Source: Vulcanimicrobiota bacterium
GTDB lineage: Bacteria > Vulcanimicrobiota > Vulcanimicrobiia > Vulcanimicrobiales > Vulcanimicrobiaceae
Assembly: GCA_027306785.1 (NCBI GenBank)
Contig: DAHUZB010000014.1
Location: 1-39,279, forward strand
DNA length: 39,279 nucleotides
Direction of reading: 5' to 3'
This document shows positions 1 through 8,884 of this stretch, one piece after another. Position numbers and translations under genes: made by a program. The notes under the pieces were generated by a model that saw nothing but the letters and a program-made list of their open reading frames with translations, had not been told where the DNA came from and did no database searches. Within the stretch, counting starts at the first letter, position 1, and every line of letters begins with the position of its first letter.

Positions 1-86
1 TGGGCGGCGGGCTCACCGGCGACGTGTACGGCGCGATCGCGGTGATCGCCGAGGTGCTGATCCTCTTAGCGTTCGGCGTGCGCTGA
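1..86 (+). CDS. cobS: Adenosylcobinamide-GDP ribazoletransferase, C-terminal fragment
   Basis: Only the last 27 codons are in the window; the gene enters from the left edge and ends with TGA at 84-86. The readable tail contains GGGLTGDVYGAIAVIAEV followed by a hydrophobic end. A GG-TGD-GA pattern followed by a membrane helix is typical of the C-terminus of CobS. This membrane enzyme joins adenosylcobinamide-GDP to alpha-ribazole in the last stage of cobalamin assembly. The next gene, on the other strand, encodes a cobalamin-binding protein, which supports a B12 context. The call rests on a short tail, so the family is likely but the full domain cannot be checked. Confidence 0.72.
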   Translation, partial: GGGLTGDVYGAIAVIAEVLILLAFGVR

Positions 87-941
87 CGCGAGCAGTTCCG
101 CCATGATCTCGGCGGTCTCCACCAGGCGCGGGCCCGGGCGAGGGAGATAGGCGGTGCCGTCCATCGCGAAGACGCGATCCTCGCGATAGGCGCGCAGCGC
201 GGTGAAGGCGGGGATCGTTTCGAGTGCTTCGAGCGCTTCGTGCGTCTTCTCGAGGTCGTAGCCGCAGGGCGCAACCACGATCGCATCGGGATCTTCGGCG
301 GCGATCGTCTCCCAGGCGAGCGTGACCGAGTTCGCGCCGGGATTGCCGAGCACGGGTGCGCCGCCGGCAAGCTCCACCAGCCCGGGCGTCCAGTGCCCGC
401 CGCTCATCGGCGGATCGGTCCATTCGAGCACGAGCACGCGCGAACGTCGCGCGTCGGCGGTGCGGGCGCGCAGCGTCGCGACGCGTTCGCGCAAGTCGGC
501 GACCAGACGCTCCGCGTTCGCGCCGCGTCCGGTGAGATCGCCGAGCAGCGTGATGTTGGCGAAGACGTCGTCGAGCGACGACGGTTCGAGCGAGACGATG
601 CGCGGATCGCCGCGCAGTCGCTTCGCCGCGCGATCCACGATCTCGTACGACACGGCGCAGACCGCGCAGAGCTCCTGTGTCACGATCAGATCGGGCGCGA
701 GCGTTTCGAGACGATCGGCGTCGAGATGGTAGAGGCTCGAACCGCCGTGCACGCTCGCGCGAACGTGTCGATCGATCTCCGCCGAGCTTCCCGCGGGCGG
801 AAGCGCCGATGCGGTGAGCGCGGGCAGGGCGCGTGCCGCTTCGGGAAAATCGCACTCGTGCGTGACGCCGACCACATCCTCACCCGCGCCGATGGCGAAG
901 AGGATCTCGGTGGCACTCGGAAGCAGGCTGACGATGCGCAT
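66..941 (-). CDS. Cobalamin-binding protein, BtuF-like periplasmic-binding fold
   Basis: This 291-residue protein has the two-lobed iron/B12 periplasmic-binding fold (PF01497). It starts directly with the first strand (MRIVSLLPSATEILFAIG). It also carries EWTDPPMSGGHW near residue 170 and PRPGPRLVETAE near the end, both usual in the soluble cobalamin-binding branch of this family. There is no signal peptide or lipobox, so it may act in the cytoplasm, or export may depend on something not visible here. The 3' end overlaps the cobS tail by 21 bases in antisense. The family binds corrinoids for uptake or salvage; direct transport is less certain here because no BtuC/BtuD genes are in view. No B12 riboswitch fits in the short upstream gap. 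Confidence 0.82.
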   Translation of the reverse strand: MRIVSLLPSATEILFAIGAGEDVVGVTHECDFPEAARALPALTASALPPAGSSAEIDRHVRASVHGGSSLYHLDADRLETLAPDLIVTQELCAVCAVSYEIVDRAAKRLRGDPRIVSLEPSSLDDVFANITLLGDLTGRGANAERLVADLRERVATLRARTADARRSRVLVLEWTDPPMSGGHWTPGLVELAGGAPVLGNPGANSVTLAWETIAAEDPDAIVVAPCGYDLEKTHEALEALETIPAFTALRAYREDRVFAMDGTAYLPRPGPRLVETAEIMAELLASAHAER

Positions 942-961
942 GCGCGCGGCTTCGACGCGGC

Positions 962-1723
962 GTGAAACCTTACCCGGCGCCGATACGTATCTCCGGTATG
1001 CTTCCGACGTCGACGACGATCTACACGCAGATGAGCCTCGCGATGAACGCGCAGCCGCATGCGCCCGCGATGCGCTTCACGCAGCGCTTGCACGGTCGCG
1101 GCATCTCGCTGCGCATCGTGGGCGACCGTTTCGGCAACACCGCGCCGTATCTGAGCGTCTCGCGCGACCGCGCGAACGCGCGCTTCACGGTGGAAGAAGA
1201 CGATCGCTACGGCATCGAGCGCACGACCGACGAATCCACGCACGCGGTCTATCCGAATCAACGCATCTTTTGGAGCGCGACCTGGCCCATGATCCATACG
1301 CTCGGGCTTCAGCCGCCCGAGCCGACCACGCCGCGTCCGCGGCCCTCGCTCGCGCCGCTCGCCGACGACGTGGCGTTAACCGATCCGGCCTATGCGATGC
1401 GCACGGCGGGCGAGGCGACGGTCGACGGCGCTCGCTGCTATCATCTCGTGCTGCACGCGCGCGGGAACAAGGAAGCGCACCCGCTCACCGATCTCTACGT
1501 CGACGAAAAGAGCAAGCTGCTGCGCCGAGCGGTGATGGCGTTTCGTACCGAAGAGATCGTGGCGGGAAGCAGCGGCACGATCGCGCTCGATTTCGGCCGC
1601 GTCGGTGCGTACTGGCTCGTGACCCACGGACGCATCGACGCCCGCGCGCACAGTCTCCTGATGCACGCGGGCGGCGCTGCGACCTTCGTGAATTCGGCGT
1701 TCCGCTTTCGCTCGACCTACTGA
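962..1723 (+). CDS. Protein of unknown function, paralogue of the 25581-26513 protein
   Basis: About 253 residues from the GTG at 962, or 241 from the ATG at 998; neither has a clear ribosome-binding site. I do not recognise a named family. The C-terminal half has a motif around VDGARCYHLVLHA, then a YVDEKSKLLRR strand and alternating beta-like segments. The same arrangement (VDGHLCYHLALHP, then WIDEHTFAVWKL) occurs in the exported protein at 25581-26513, so the two are probably members of one family. The strand-rich pattern recalls LolA-like or outer-membrane-lipoprotein-sorting folds, but that is only a guess. Unlike its relative it has no signal peptide. The 3' end overlaps the isocitrate dehydrogenase gene by 7 bases, tail to tail. 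Confidence 0.7.
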   Translation: MKPYPAPIRISGMLPTSTTIYTQMSLAMNAQPHAPAMRFTQRLHGRGISLRIVGDRFGNTAPYLSVSRDRANARFTVEEDDRYGIERTTDESTHAVYPNQRIFWSATWPMIHTLGLQPPEPTTPRPRPSLAPLADDVALTDPAYAMRTAGEATVDGARCYHLVLHARGNKEAHPLTDLYVDEKSKLLRRAVMAFRTEEIVAGSSGTIALDFGRVGAYWLVTHGRIDARAHSLLMHAGGAATFVNSAFRFRSTY

Positions 1724-3174
1724 CCCTGGGCGAGCGAGTAGCCGCGCTCGCCGTTGAAGGTGAAGAGTCCCTCGGTCTTGATCACGTCGAAGCCCGCTTT
1801 GTCGGCGGCTTGCAGCAGCTTCACCACGTGCTCCTGCGTGAAGAGCGCATCGCCGTCGGCTTCGAAGCGGCACGACCAATGGTCGCTCCAGTAGGTATCC
1901 GGATTGCCGTTCGGCCACACTTTCGTGCCCCGATTGGAGATGACGGTGAGCTTGGTGCCGTCGACACCGAAGCGCTGCATCAGCTCGGCGATCCGATCCG
2001 GGTTTCCGTCGCGCCGGTCGATGAAGAGATCGACGCCCACGCGCACCTTCATCGGCGGCTTTCCGGCCGGACGAATCGCGAGATTCATCGATGCGTCTTC
2101 GGCGTACTCGGCCGCTTTGAGCTGCGAAGGACGACGTCCGAGGCGCGCGATCACGGCGTCGGCGAATTCGCGCGTGCCGACTTTTTCTTTCGAGACGCCC
2201 TCTTTGTAGATGTCGTAGGTGTGCACGCCGTCTTCGATCGTGGTCAGCCAGGCGTTGTGCACGTTCTCGGCGACCTTCGGTTGTCCGATGTGCACGAGCA
2301 TCAGGATCGCACCGTGCAGCAGACCGGAGGGATTGGCGAGATTTTGACCGGCGCGGCGCGGTGCCGAGCCGTGGATCGCTTCGAACATCGAGCAGTGATC
2401 GCCGATGTTCGCCGATCCCGCGAGCCCGACGGAGCCCGTGATCTGCGCCGCGACGTCGGAGAGCACGTCGCCGTAGAGATTCGGCATCACGATCACGTCG
2501 AACGCTTCGGGCGTGTCGGCCAATTTGGCCGCGCCGATGTCGACGATCCAGTGCTCGTTCTCGATCTCCGGGTACTCTTTCGCGATCTCGTCGAAGGTGC
2601 GGTGGAACAGGCCGTCCGTGATCTTCATGATGTTGTCTTTGGTGAAGCACGTGACTTTTTTACGCTTGTTCGCGCGCGCGTACTCGAACGCATAGCGGAT
2701 GATGCGCTTGCTACCCGGACGCGAGATCAGCTTGAGGCACTGCGCGACCTGATTGGTCTGACGGTGCTCGATGCCGCCGTAGACGTCTTCCTCGTTCTCG
2801 CGCACGATCACGATGTCCATGTCGGGGTGCTTGGTCGCGACGAACGGATGCAGCGACGCGCACGGACGCACGTTCGCGTACATGCCGAGCGTCTTGCGCA
2901 CCGTCACGTTGAGGCTCTTGAAGCCGCCGCCCTGAGGCGTGGTGATCGGGGCCTTCAGAAAGACCTTCGTGCGGCGCAGCGACTCCCAGGAGGCGGGCTC
3001 GATGCCGCTCTGCAGGCCGCGGTTATAGACCGATTCACCGATTTCGATCTCTTCGATGTCGAGCTTGGCGCCCGCAGCGAGGATGATCCGCAGCGTCGCG
3101 TCCATGATCTCGGGTCCGATGCCGTCGCCGTGCGCGACGGTGATCGGAACGTTTTTCGCCGTGGTAGTGGTCAA
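1717..3174 (-). CDS. icd: NADP-dependent isocitrate dehydrogenase, Thermus-type long form
   Basis: This TCA-cycle enzyme oxidises and decarboxylates isocitrate to 2-oxoglutarate. The 485-residue length fits the long bacterial type found in Thermus, which has an extra C-terminal domain (here about residues 350-485), rather than the 416-residue E. coli form. Visible motifs are HGDGIGPE at 15-22, SLNVTVRK at 87-94 (substrate-binding Ser, Asn and Arg), NLYGDVLSDVAAQ near 231 (metal-binding aspartates) and HGSAPRRAGQNLANP (NADP loop). The start is TTG: AAGGAG lies six bases upstream, and an upstream ATG in frame is not seen. It stands alone on the minus strand downstream of the EgtB-like gene, with a 75-base gap. 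Confidence 0.95.
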   Translation of the reverse strand: MTTTTAKNVPITVAHGDGIGPEIMDATLRIILAAGAKLDIEEIEIGESVYNRGLQSGIEPASWESLRRTKVFLKAPITTPQGGGFKSLNVTVRKTLGMYANVRPCASLHPFVATKHPDMDIVIVRENEEDVYGGIEHRQTNQVAQCLKLISRPGSKRIIRYAFEYARANKRKKVTCFTKDNIMKITDGLFHRTFDEIAKEYPEIENEHWIVDIGAAKLADTPEAFDVIVMPNLYGDVLSDVAAQITGSVGLAGSANIGDHCSMFEAIHGSAPRRAGQNLANPSGLLHGAILMLVHIGQPKVAENVHNAWLTTIEDGVHTYDIYKEGVSKEKVGTREFADAVIARLGRRPSQLKAAEYAEDASMNLAIRPAGKPPMKVRVGVDLFIDRRDGNPDRIAELMQRFGVDGTKLTVISNRGTKVWPNGNPDTYWSDHWSCRFEADGDALFTQEHVVKLLQAADKAGFDVIKTEGLFTFNGERGYSLAQGQ

Positions 3175-3180
3175 CGAAGG

Positions 3181-3186
3181 CTCCTT
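3181..3186 (-). promoter_or_regulatory. Shine-Dalgarno site fixing the TTG start of icd
   Basis: On the minus strand the sequence reads AAGGAG, six bases before TTG. It sits inside a short palindrome (GAAGGAGCCTTC), which could partly mask the site. It is the main reason for accepting TTG as the start codon. Confidence 0.7.
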
Positions 3187-3249
3187 CGCGTGTTGTGACG
3201 AGAGAATGACGAGCCTTCGGGTTTCGCGTTTGCGGTGCGTCGCCCCCCG

Positions 3250-4512
3250 CTACGCGACCAGGCGAAACTTGGCGTACATGTAGGGATAGTCGTCGTAAAA
3301 CCAGTTGCGGAAACTGCGGCGCACGAGCTCGCGCGCGGTGACGGGCGAGGCGCCCTTCATCACGTAGTGCTTGCCGTCGAAGAAGTCGGCCGAGTACTGC
3401 GGGTACGAGGCCATCGCTTCGAAGCCCGCGTGCGGGGCGAACGGGGTGGCGGTCCACTCCCAACCGTTGCCGACGAGATCCTCGATCTCCCAGGCGCTCG
3501 CGCCCGCCGGATGCGCGTCGACCGGTTCGGGATCAAAGCGTTCGAAATCGAAATTCCCGTGCATCGGATGCGGCGCCGCATCGCCCCACGGATGCGGTCG
3601 CTCGTTCCCGTAGGGCGTGCCGAACGCCGCGCGATGGTACTCGGCCTCGGTCGGCAGGCGCATCCCTTTCCAGGCCGCGTACGCGCATGCGGCGCGGTGG
3701 GTCGCGTAGACGGGCCAGGAGAGCGGCAGCGGGAGCTCTTCGAAGACGCCGCGCAGGCGGTATTCGCCGTCGCGCTCCACCCAGAACGGCGGCACCGGAC
3801 CGCCCGCCGCCACGAACGCGAGCCAATCGCCGTTGGTGACGGGGCGGTGCTGCATCGAGAAGGCGGGCACGAAGAGCTCGCTGCGATCGAACTCGTTGTC
3901 CCAGCCGAACGGCAATTCGTCACGCGACGCGCCCAGGGTCGCGATGCCCGCGTCGATCGTGCGCATGCGGGCCGGACCGATACGATGATCGTAATGCTCC
4001 TGCGCGATGCGCCCTTTGCGCGCGGCGTCGAGCCGGTGAATGATGTACACCAGCGTCTCGTGGTGCATCTGCTCGTGCTCGAGGATCGTGAATGCCGCCT
4101 GCGCGCGTACGAGACGCGGAATCGCGGGATCGTGCAGCGTCGCTTCCGCGAGCGCGCGCTTCACGCGTTCGTCGCAGGCACGCCCGAAGGCCTCGACCTC
4201 GTCGCGCGCGGGCCATGCGCTCCGCGCGTGCGCGACCGCCGCGTCGAGCGAGGCGGGATCGATGCCGCGTTCGAACAGGCGCTCGAGCGCGGGGTCGATC
4301 GGCGCCTCGCCGAGCGCGCGTTCGTTGAGCGTCAGGTAGCTGAACGCGGGCAGATGGCCGTCGTAAAAGACGAACGGATGGCGCAGCGGAATCGGCCGCT
4401 CGGTGTACGCCGTGTCGTCGACGAGCGCGAAGAGCGAGGCGGAGCGTTCGCGATTGCGCCGGTACCAGGCCAGGAGCGCGTCGCGATCGAGTGCGGGAGC
4501 GGTAACGGTCAT
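3250..4512 (-). CDS. EgtB-like nonheme-iron sulfoxide synthase (DinB_2 + FGE-sulfatase)
   Basis: This 420-residue protein is of the EgtB/OvoA/SenA type, enzymes that use Fe(II) and O2 to join a thiol or selenol to a histidine derivative. The N-terminal DinB-like part has the presumed iron ligands H53 (in FYDGHLPAF) and H146/H150 (in EHEQMHHET). The C-terminal half is a formylglycine-generating-enzyme fold ending in RRSFRNWFYDDYPY and KFRLV. The segment RHPFVFYDGH with a later FERGIDP looks more like the N-terminus of OvoA than classical EgtB, but the length excludes full OvoA. No EgtD methyltransferase or SenB/SenC gene is nearby, so the product is open. The start at 4512 leaves a 10-base gap to the previous gene; an in-frame ATG at 4545 would overlap it. 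Confidence 0.8.
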   Translation of the reverse strand: MTVTAPALDRDALLAWYRRNRERSASLFALVDDTAYTERPIPLRHPFVFYDGHLPAFSYLTLNERALGEAPIDPALERLFERGIDPASLDAAVAHARSAWPARDEVEAFGRACDERVKRALAEATLHDPAIPRLVRAQAAFTILEHEQMHHETLVYIIHRLDAARKGRIAQEHYDHRIGPARMRTIDAGIATLGASRDELPFGWDNEFDRSELFVPAFSMQHRPVTNGDWLAFVAAGGPVPPFWVERDGEYRLRGVFEELPLPLSWPVYATHRAACAYAAWKGMRLPTEAEYHRAAFGTPYGNERPHPWGDAAPHPMHGNFDFERFDPEPVDAHPAGASAWEIEDLVGNGWEWTATPFAPHAGFEAMASYPQYSADFFDGKHYVMKGASPVTARELVRRSFRNWFYDDYPYMYAKFRLVA

Positions 4513-4522
4513 CGTGCTGTAC

Positions 4523-7429
4523 TTACCCCGATGCGGCCGACGCATCGCGCCGCCCGCGCATGAAGACTTCGAATTCGTGCGCCGGGAGCGGCGGCGAGAT
4601 CGCGTAGCCCTGCACGAGATCGCAGCCGAACGCGGTCAGGAATTCGAGCTGGTCGGCGGTCTCCACCCCTTCGGCGATCACCTCGAGGCCGAGGCTGTGC
4701 GCCATGCCGACCACGGTCTTGACGATCGTCTCGTCGTAGACCTCGTGTCCGACCCCGATGATGAACGAACCGTCGATCTTGAGCACGTCGAGGGCGAAGC
4801 GGCGCAGATACGCAAGCGACGAGTAGCCGGTTCCGAAATCGTCGACCGCGATGCGGATGCCGGAGGCCTTGAGATCGCGCACGATGCCCACGGTCTGCGC
4901 GGCGTCGGACATCGCGACGCTCTCGGTGATCTCGAGTTCGAGCAGCGAGGGATCGAGGCGCGCTTCTTCGAGCCGTCGGAGCACGCTGCGGCGCAGATCG
5001 CGCTGATGGAATTGACGCCCGGAGAGGTTGACGGCCAGGCGCAAGGGCCCGAGCGTGTGCTGCCAAGCCTCCACCTGTTTGGCCGCGGTCGCGAGAACCC
5101 AATCGCCGAGCGGCACGATGAGCCCGGAGAGCTCCGCGCTCGGGATGAAGTGCGAGGGTTCGATCAGGCCGCTCTTGGGATGATTCCAGCGCACCAGCGC
5201 TTCGACGCTCACGATCGCGCCGCTCTGCAGATCGTACTGCGGCTGGTAGTACACGAGGAATTCGTCCAGGTCGAGCGCGCGCCGCAGCAGCTTCTCTTGC
5301 GAGAGGCGCATGTGGATCGGCGCTTCGAGCGTCGGGTTGTAGAAGTAGTAGCCGTTGCGCCCGCGGTCTTTGGCGCGGTACATCGCGATGTCGGCATTTT
5401 TGATCAGGGTCTGATCGTCGCGCCCGTCTTCGGGGTAGATCGCGATGCCGATGCTGGTCGAGATGTACTGCTCGTACTCATCGAGCGGAAAGGGCTCGCT
5501 GATCGCCGCGATCACATGATCGGCCACCGCGCGCGCGTGTTCGGCGTCGGTACAGTCGGTGAGCAGGATCACGAACTCGTCGCCGCCCATGCGCGCGATC
5601 GTCGCGCGATCGTCGAGCTCGCCCGCGAGCCGTTCGGCGACCAGTTGCAATAAGCGGTCGCCGCGCGCATGCCCGAGCGTGTCGTTGACGTCTTTGAAAC
5701 GATCGAGATCGAAGAAGAGTACCCCGACGCGCGTCATGCGCGACTGGGCGACCTCGATGGCATCGCGCAGCTTCTCGGCCAGAAAGACGCGATTGGGCAG
5801 GCCGGTGAGCGTGTCGTAATAGGCCATCGCGCGCAAGCGCGCGCGCTGACGGCTGCGATCGATCGTACCGGCGATCAGCATCGCGATCAAGCCGAGCAGA
5901 TCGGCGTCGGTCGAGGAGAGATCGCGGTTGCTGCCCGGCGCCGTGGCGAAGATGATCGCGCCGTACCGCTCGCCCGCTACGTCGATGCGCAGTGCGACGC
6001 CGTGATCGAAGAGCACCGGGAGCGGCGTGCCCTCGATCGCGCAGGCCCGTATCGCCATCGCGAGGATCTCGTCGTCGCTCACGCTCTCGGCGTTCGGATC
6101 GCGATAGATACCTTCGATACGCGGTCCCTCGCGCGTGACCTCGACCACCGCGCCCGCGGTGAGATCGAAGGCCTGGCAGCCCATCTCGAGCGAGGCGCGC
6201 ATGCGCACGTCGGGATAGTCGCCGCTCGCGGAAATGAAGTAGAGGTTGCGAATGCGGCGGCTCTGCATCTCCGCTCGTCGTTCGGCGACGCGCTGTTCGG
6301 TGATGTCCTGCAGAATGGTATAAACGCCGACGCGTTCGCCGCCGGAGAATTGCGGAATCATCGTCGCGTCGAGTTCGAGCGGCGAGCCGTCGATACGGAA
6401 CGACTCCATCGTGAGCGAGACCGGCTCGCCCGCGAGCGCGCGCGCGAAGGCTCGCTCGACGCGCTCGATCTCGTGCGCCGGCAGAAAGCGCGCGAAGCGC
6501 TCGCCGATCACCGCTTCGCGCGGAAAATTCCCCACGCGCAGGCAGGCGTCGTTGACGTCGACGATTGCGCCGTCGGTCGCGATCGCGAGCACGCCGTCGG
6601 GATTGTGCACGAAGAGCGAACGCAGGCGGGCCTCGCTCTCGGCGAGCGCGCGTTCTTGTCGTTCGATCTGCGCCTGCGCATGACGCCGATCCGTCTCGTC
6701 GCGGACGATCGAGAACGCGCCCTCGATCGAGCCGTTGCGGTAGACCGGTACCGTCGTGATCGCGACGTGCAGTTCGCGTCCGTCGAGCGCATGCGCGCGT
6801 GCATGGTAGTAGAGCGTCTCGCCCGCGAGCGCGCGCTTGAGGTACATCTCGTGCTTCGGCGAGTCTTCGGGATCGAGGAAAACGCTGTAGTGCATGCCGA
6901 CGAGTTTCTCGCGCGGCACGTTGCCGAAGCGCGTGATCGCCGCGTTCGTGTCGACGATGCGCCCGTCGGGCGAGAAGAAGATGATGATGTCGGGATTGTA
7001 TTCGAAGAGCGAACGAAAGCGCTCTTCGCTGTCGGCGAGCGCGGCCTGGGCTCCGACCGACTCCGTCACATCCTCGGCGTAGCACAGCACGTGAAAGCGC
7101 TCGTCGTCCTGCACCGCGAAGGTCGTCCAACGGCAGATGCGCTCTTCGCCGTCCTTGCGCACGTTGCGATTGACGTTCACGAAGGCGCGAACCGAGCCGC
7201 CCGCCTCGATCTGCCGCTGCACGTCGCGGACGAGTTCCAGATCGGCCGGCTCGACGAACGTCCAGTCCTCGAGGCCGCGTCCGAGCGCTTCAGCCGCGGT
7301 GTAGCCGAAGATCTCGACGGCGCGGTGCGACCAGAACGAGATGCGCCGCTGCGCGTCCCACGCGATCACCGCGAGCGGCGATCGTGCGAGAAACTGGCTG
7401 AGGGTCTCGAGGTCGCCTTCGCCGAGCAT
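4523..7429 (-). CDS. PAS-PAS-PAS-GAF-GGDEF-EAL cyclic-di-GMP signalling protein
   Basis: This 968-residue soluble protein has no membrane helices. Three PAS-like domains lie at roughly 10-125, 130-255 and 265-385, then a GAF-like domain (about 390-530), a GGDEF domain and an EAL domain. The diguanylate cyclase signature is intact (GGDEF, residues 615-619), as are the EAL signature (743-745, followed by VRWNHP) and DDFGTGYSSL. Both synthesis and breakdown of c-di-GMP are therefore possible on motif grounds. The PAS and GAF modules suggest control by a small ligand, light, oxygen or redox state, not determinable here. The gene lies 16 bases after the aldehyde dehydrogenase gene and 10 bases before the EgtB-like gene, so the three may share a transcript. 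Confidence 0.95.
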   Translation of the reverse strand: MLGEGDLETLSQFLARSPLAVIAWDAQRRISFWSHRAVEIFGYTAAEALGRGLEDWTFVEPADLELVRDVQRQIEAGGSVRAFVNVNRNVRKDGEERICRWTTFAVQDDERFHVLCYAEDVTESVGAQAALADSEERFRSLFEYNPDIIIFFSPDGRIVDTNAAITRFGNVPREKLVGMHYSVFLDPEDSPKHEMYLKRALAGETLYYHARAHALDGRELHVAITTVPVYRNGSIEGAFSIVRDETDRRHAQAQIERQERALAESEARLRSLFVHNPDGVLAIATDGAIVDVNDACLRVGNFPREAVIGERFARFLPAHEIERVERAFARALAGEPVSLTMESFRIDGSPLELDATMIPQFSGGERVGVYTILQDITEQRVAERRAEMQSRRIRNLYFISASGDYPDVRMRASLEMGCQAFDLTAGAVVEVTREGPRIEGIYRDPNAESVSDDEILAMAIRACAIEGTPLPVLFDHGVALRIDVAGERYGAIIFATAPGSNRDLSSTDADLLGLIAMLIAGTIDRSRQRARLRAMAYYDTLTGLPNRVFLAEKLRDAIEVAQSRMTRVGVLFFDLDRFKDVNDTLGHARGDRLLQLVAERLAGELDDRATIARMGGDEFVILLTDCTDAEHARAVADHVIAAISEPFPLDEYEQYISTSIGIAIYPEDGRDDQTLIKNADIAMYRAKDRGRNGYYFYNPTLEAPIHMRLSQEKLLRRALDLDEFLVYYQPQYDLQSGAIVSVEALVRWNHPKSGLIEPSHFIPSAELSGLIVPLGDWVLATAAKQVEAWQHTLGPLRLAVNLSGRQFHQRDLRRSVLRRLEEARLDPSLLELEITESVAMSDAAQTVGIVRDLKASGIRIAVDDFGTGYSSLAYLRRFALDVLKIDGSFIIGVGHEVYDETIVKTVVGMAHSLGLEVIAEGVETADQLEFLTAFGCDLVQGYAISPPLPAHEFEVFMRGRRDASAASG

Positions 7430-7445
7430 CTTCGGTCGTTATCGG

Positions 7446-8882
7446 CTATCCGGCCAGGTATTCATAGAGCCCGTGCACGCCGCCCTCGCGGCCGAAGCCG
7501 GATTCGCGGTAGCCGCCGAAGGGCGAGGCCGGATCGAACTGGTTGAAGGTGTTGCACCAGACCACCCCCGCGCGCAACGCCTGCGCGACCCACATGTTCT
7601 TGCTGCCGGTATCGGTCCAAATGCCCGCGGAGAGGCCGTAGGGCGTATTGTTCGCTTTCTCGATCGCCTCGTCGGGCGTGCGGAAGGTGAGGATCGAGAG
7701 AACGGGTCCGAAGATCTCTTCGCGCGCGATGCGATGCGACTGCTGCACGCCCGTAAAGAACGAGGCGGGAAAGAAGAACCCGCGTTCGGGCAGCGTGCAC
7801 GGCTGCTGCACGAGTTCGGCGCCGTCGGCGATGCCGCTGCGCACCAGCTCGTCGATCTTCTCGAGCTGCGCGCGCGAATTGATCGCGCCGATATCGGTGT
7901 TCTTATCGAGCGGATCGCCGAGACGAAGCGTTGCGATGCGCTCGGTCAGCCGCGCGACGACCTCGTCGTGCACGCGCTCCTCGACGAGCAGGCGCGATCC
8001 GGCGCAGCAGACGTGACCTTGATTGAAATAGATGCCGTTGACCACGCCTTCGATCGCTTGATCGAGCGGTGCGTCGGCGAAGACGATGTGCGCGGCTTTG
8101 CCGCCGAGTTCGAGCGTGAGTCGCGTCCCGCTCCCCGCGAGACGGCGCGCGATCGTTTTGCCCACTTCGGTCGAACCGGTGAACGCGATCTTGTCGCAGC
8201 CGCCGTGCTCCACGAGCGCCGCGCCCGTCGCACCATCGCCGGGAATCACGTTCACGACGCCCGGCGGCAGATCGGCCTCTTGAACGATCTGCGCGAGCGC
8301 GAGCGCGGTGAGCGGCGTCGTCTCGGCGGGCTTGAGCACGACGGTATTTCCGCAGGCGAGCGCGGGCGCGATCTTCCACGCGGCCATGAGAAGCGGGAAG
8401 TTCCACGGCACGATCGCGCCGCAGACGCCGAGCGGCTCGGGCGTACGTCCGGCGCGCATCGCCCACTCGAGTTTGTCGGCCCATCCGGCGTAGTAAAAGA
8501 AGTGCGCCGCGGCGGTCGGGATGTCGAAGTCGCGCGACTCTTTGATCGGCGTGCCGCCGTCCATCGTCTCGAGCACGGCGAGCTCGCGGCCGCGTTCGGT
8601 AATCGCGCGCGCGATGCGAAAGATGTACTTCGCGCGATCGGCGGGTTTGAGCTTGCGCCAGTATTTCTCGTAGCCTTTGCGTGCGGCGCGAACCGCGCGA
8701 TCGACGTCGGCGGCGCTCGCGTAGGCGATCTCGGCCAAGCGTGCTTCGGTCGCCGGATCGATCGTCTCGAAGGTGCGGCCGTCCTGCGCCGCCTGCCACG
8801 CGCCGTCGATGAAGAGACCGTACCGCTCGCGCAGGTGCGGGCGCACGCTCTCGGGTGCGGGGGCGTACTCAAACGTCGTCAT
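7446..8882 (-). CDS. Aldehyde dehydrogenase (NAD(P)+-dependent)
   Basis: This 478-residue class 1/2-type aldehyde dehydrogenase oxidises an aldehyde to the acid. Catalytic residues are visible: N161 in PWNFPLL, E258 in LELGGKAAH, and C292 in GHVCCAGSR. The cofactor loop FTGSTEVGK is present near 234. The start at 8882 is supported by AAGGA seven bases upstream, lying inside the end of deoC. The reading frame stays open further upstream but that part is the shadow of deoC. The stop of deoC (8885) is 2 bases before this start, so the two are translationally coupled. A reasonable inference is that it oxidises the acetaldehyde made by DeoC, though betaine or aromatic aldehydes cannot be excluded. 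Confidence 0.94.
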   Translation of the reverse strand: MTTFEYAPAPESVRPHLRERYGLFIDGAWQAAQDGRTFETIDPATEARLAEIAYASAADVDRAVRAARKGYEKYWRKLKPADRAKYIFRIARAITERGRELAVLETMDGGTPIKESRDFDIPTAAAHFFYYAGWADKLEWAMRAGRTPEPLGVCGAIVPWNFPLLMAAWKIAPALACGNTVVLKPAETTPLTALALAQIVQEADLPPGVVNVIPGDGATGAALVEHGGCDKIAFTGSTEVGKTIARRLAGSGTRLTLELGGKAAHIVFADAPLDQAIEGVVNGIYFNQGHVCCAGSRLLVEERVHDEVVARLTERIATLRLGDPLDKNTDIGAINSRAQLEKIDELVRSGIADGAELVQQPCTLPERGFFFPASFFTGVQQSHRIAREEIFGPVLSILTFRTPDEAIEKANNTPYGLSAGIWTDTGSKNMWVAQALRAGVVWCNTFNQFDPASPFGGYRESGFGREGGVHGLYEYLAG

Positions 8883-8884
8883 CG

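Noticed and set aside
942-997. Cobalamin riboswitch ahead of the cobalamin-binding protein gene
   Set aside because: The gap before the neighbouring coding region is far shorter than a B12 riboswitch and no B12-box pattern was seen.
814-3198. Long open frame of about 790 codons on plus, across several genes
   Set aside because: It runs antisense to cobalamin-binding and isocitrate dehydrogenase genes; the product is rich in Arg/His/Asp with no motif, a GC-rich shadow frame.
5669-7546. Open frame of about 625 codons on plus opposite the first GGDEF-EAL gene
   Set aside because: No domain motif, and it lies fully antisense to a protein with intact PAS, GGDEF and EAL motifs.
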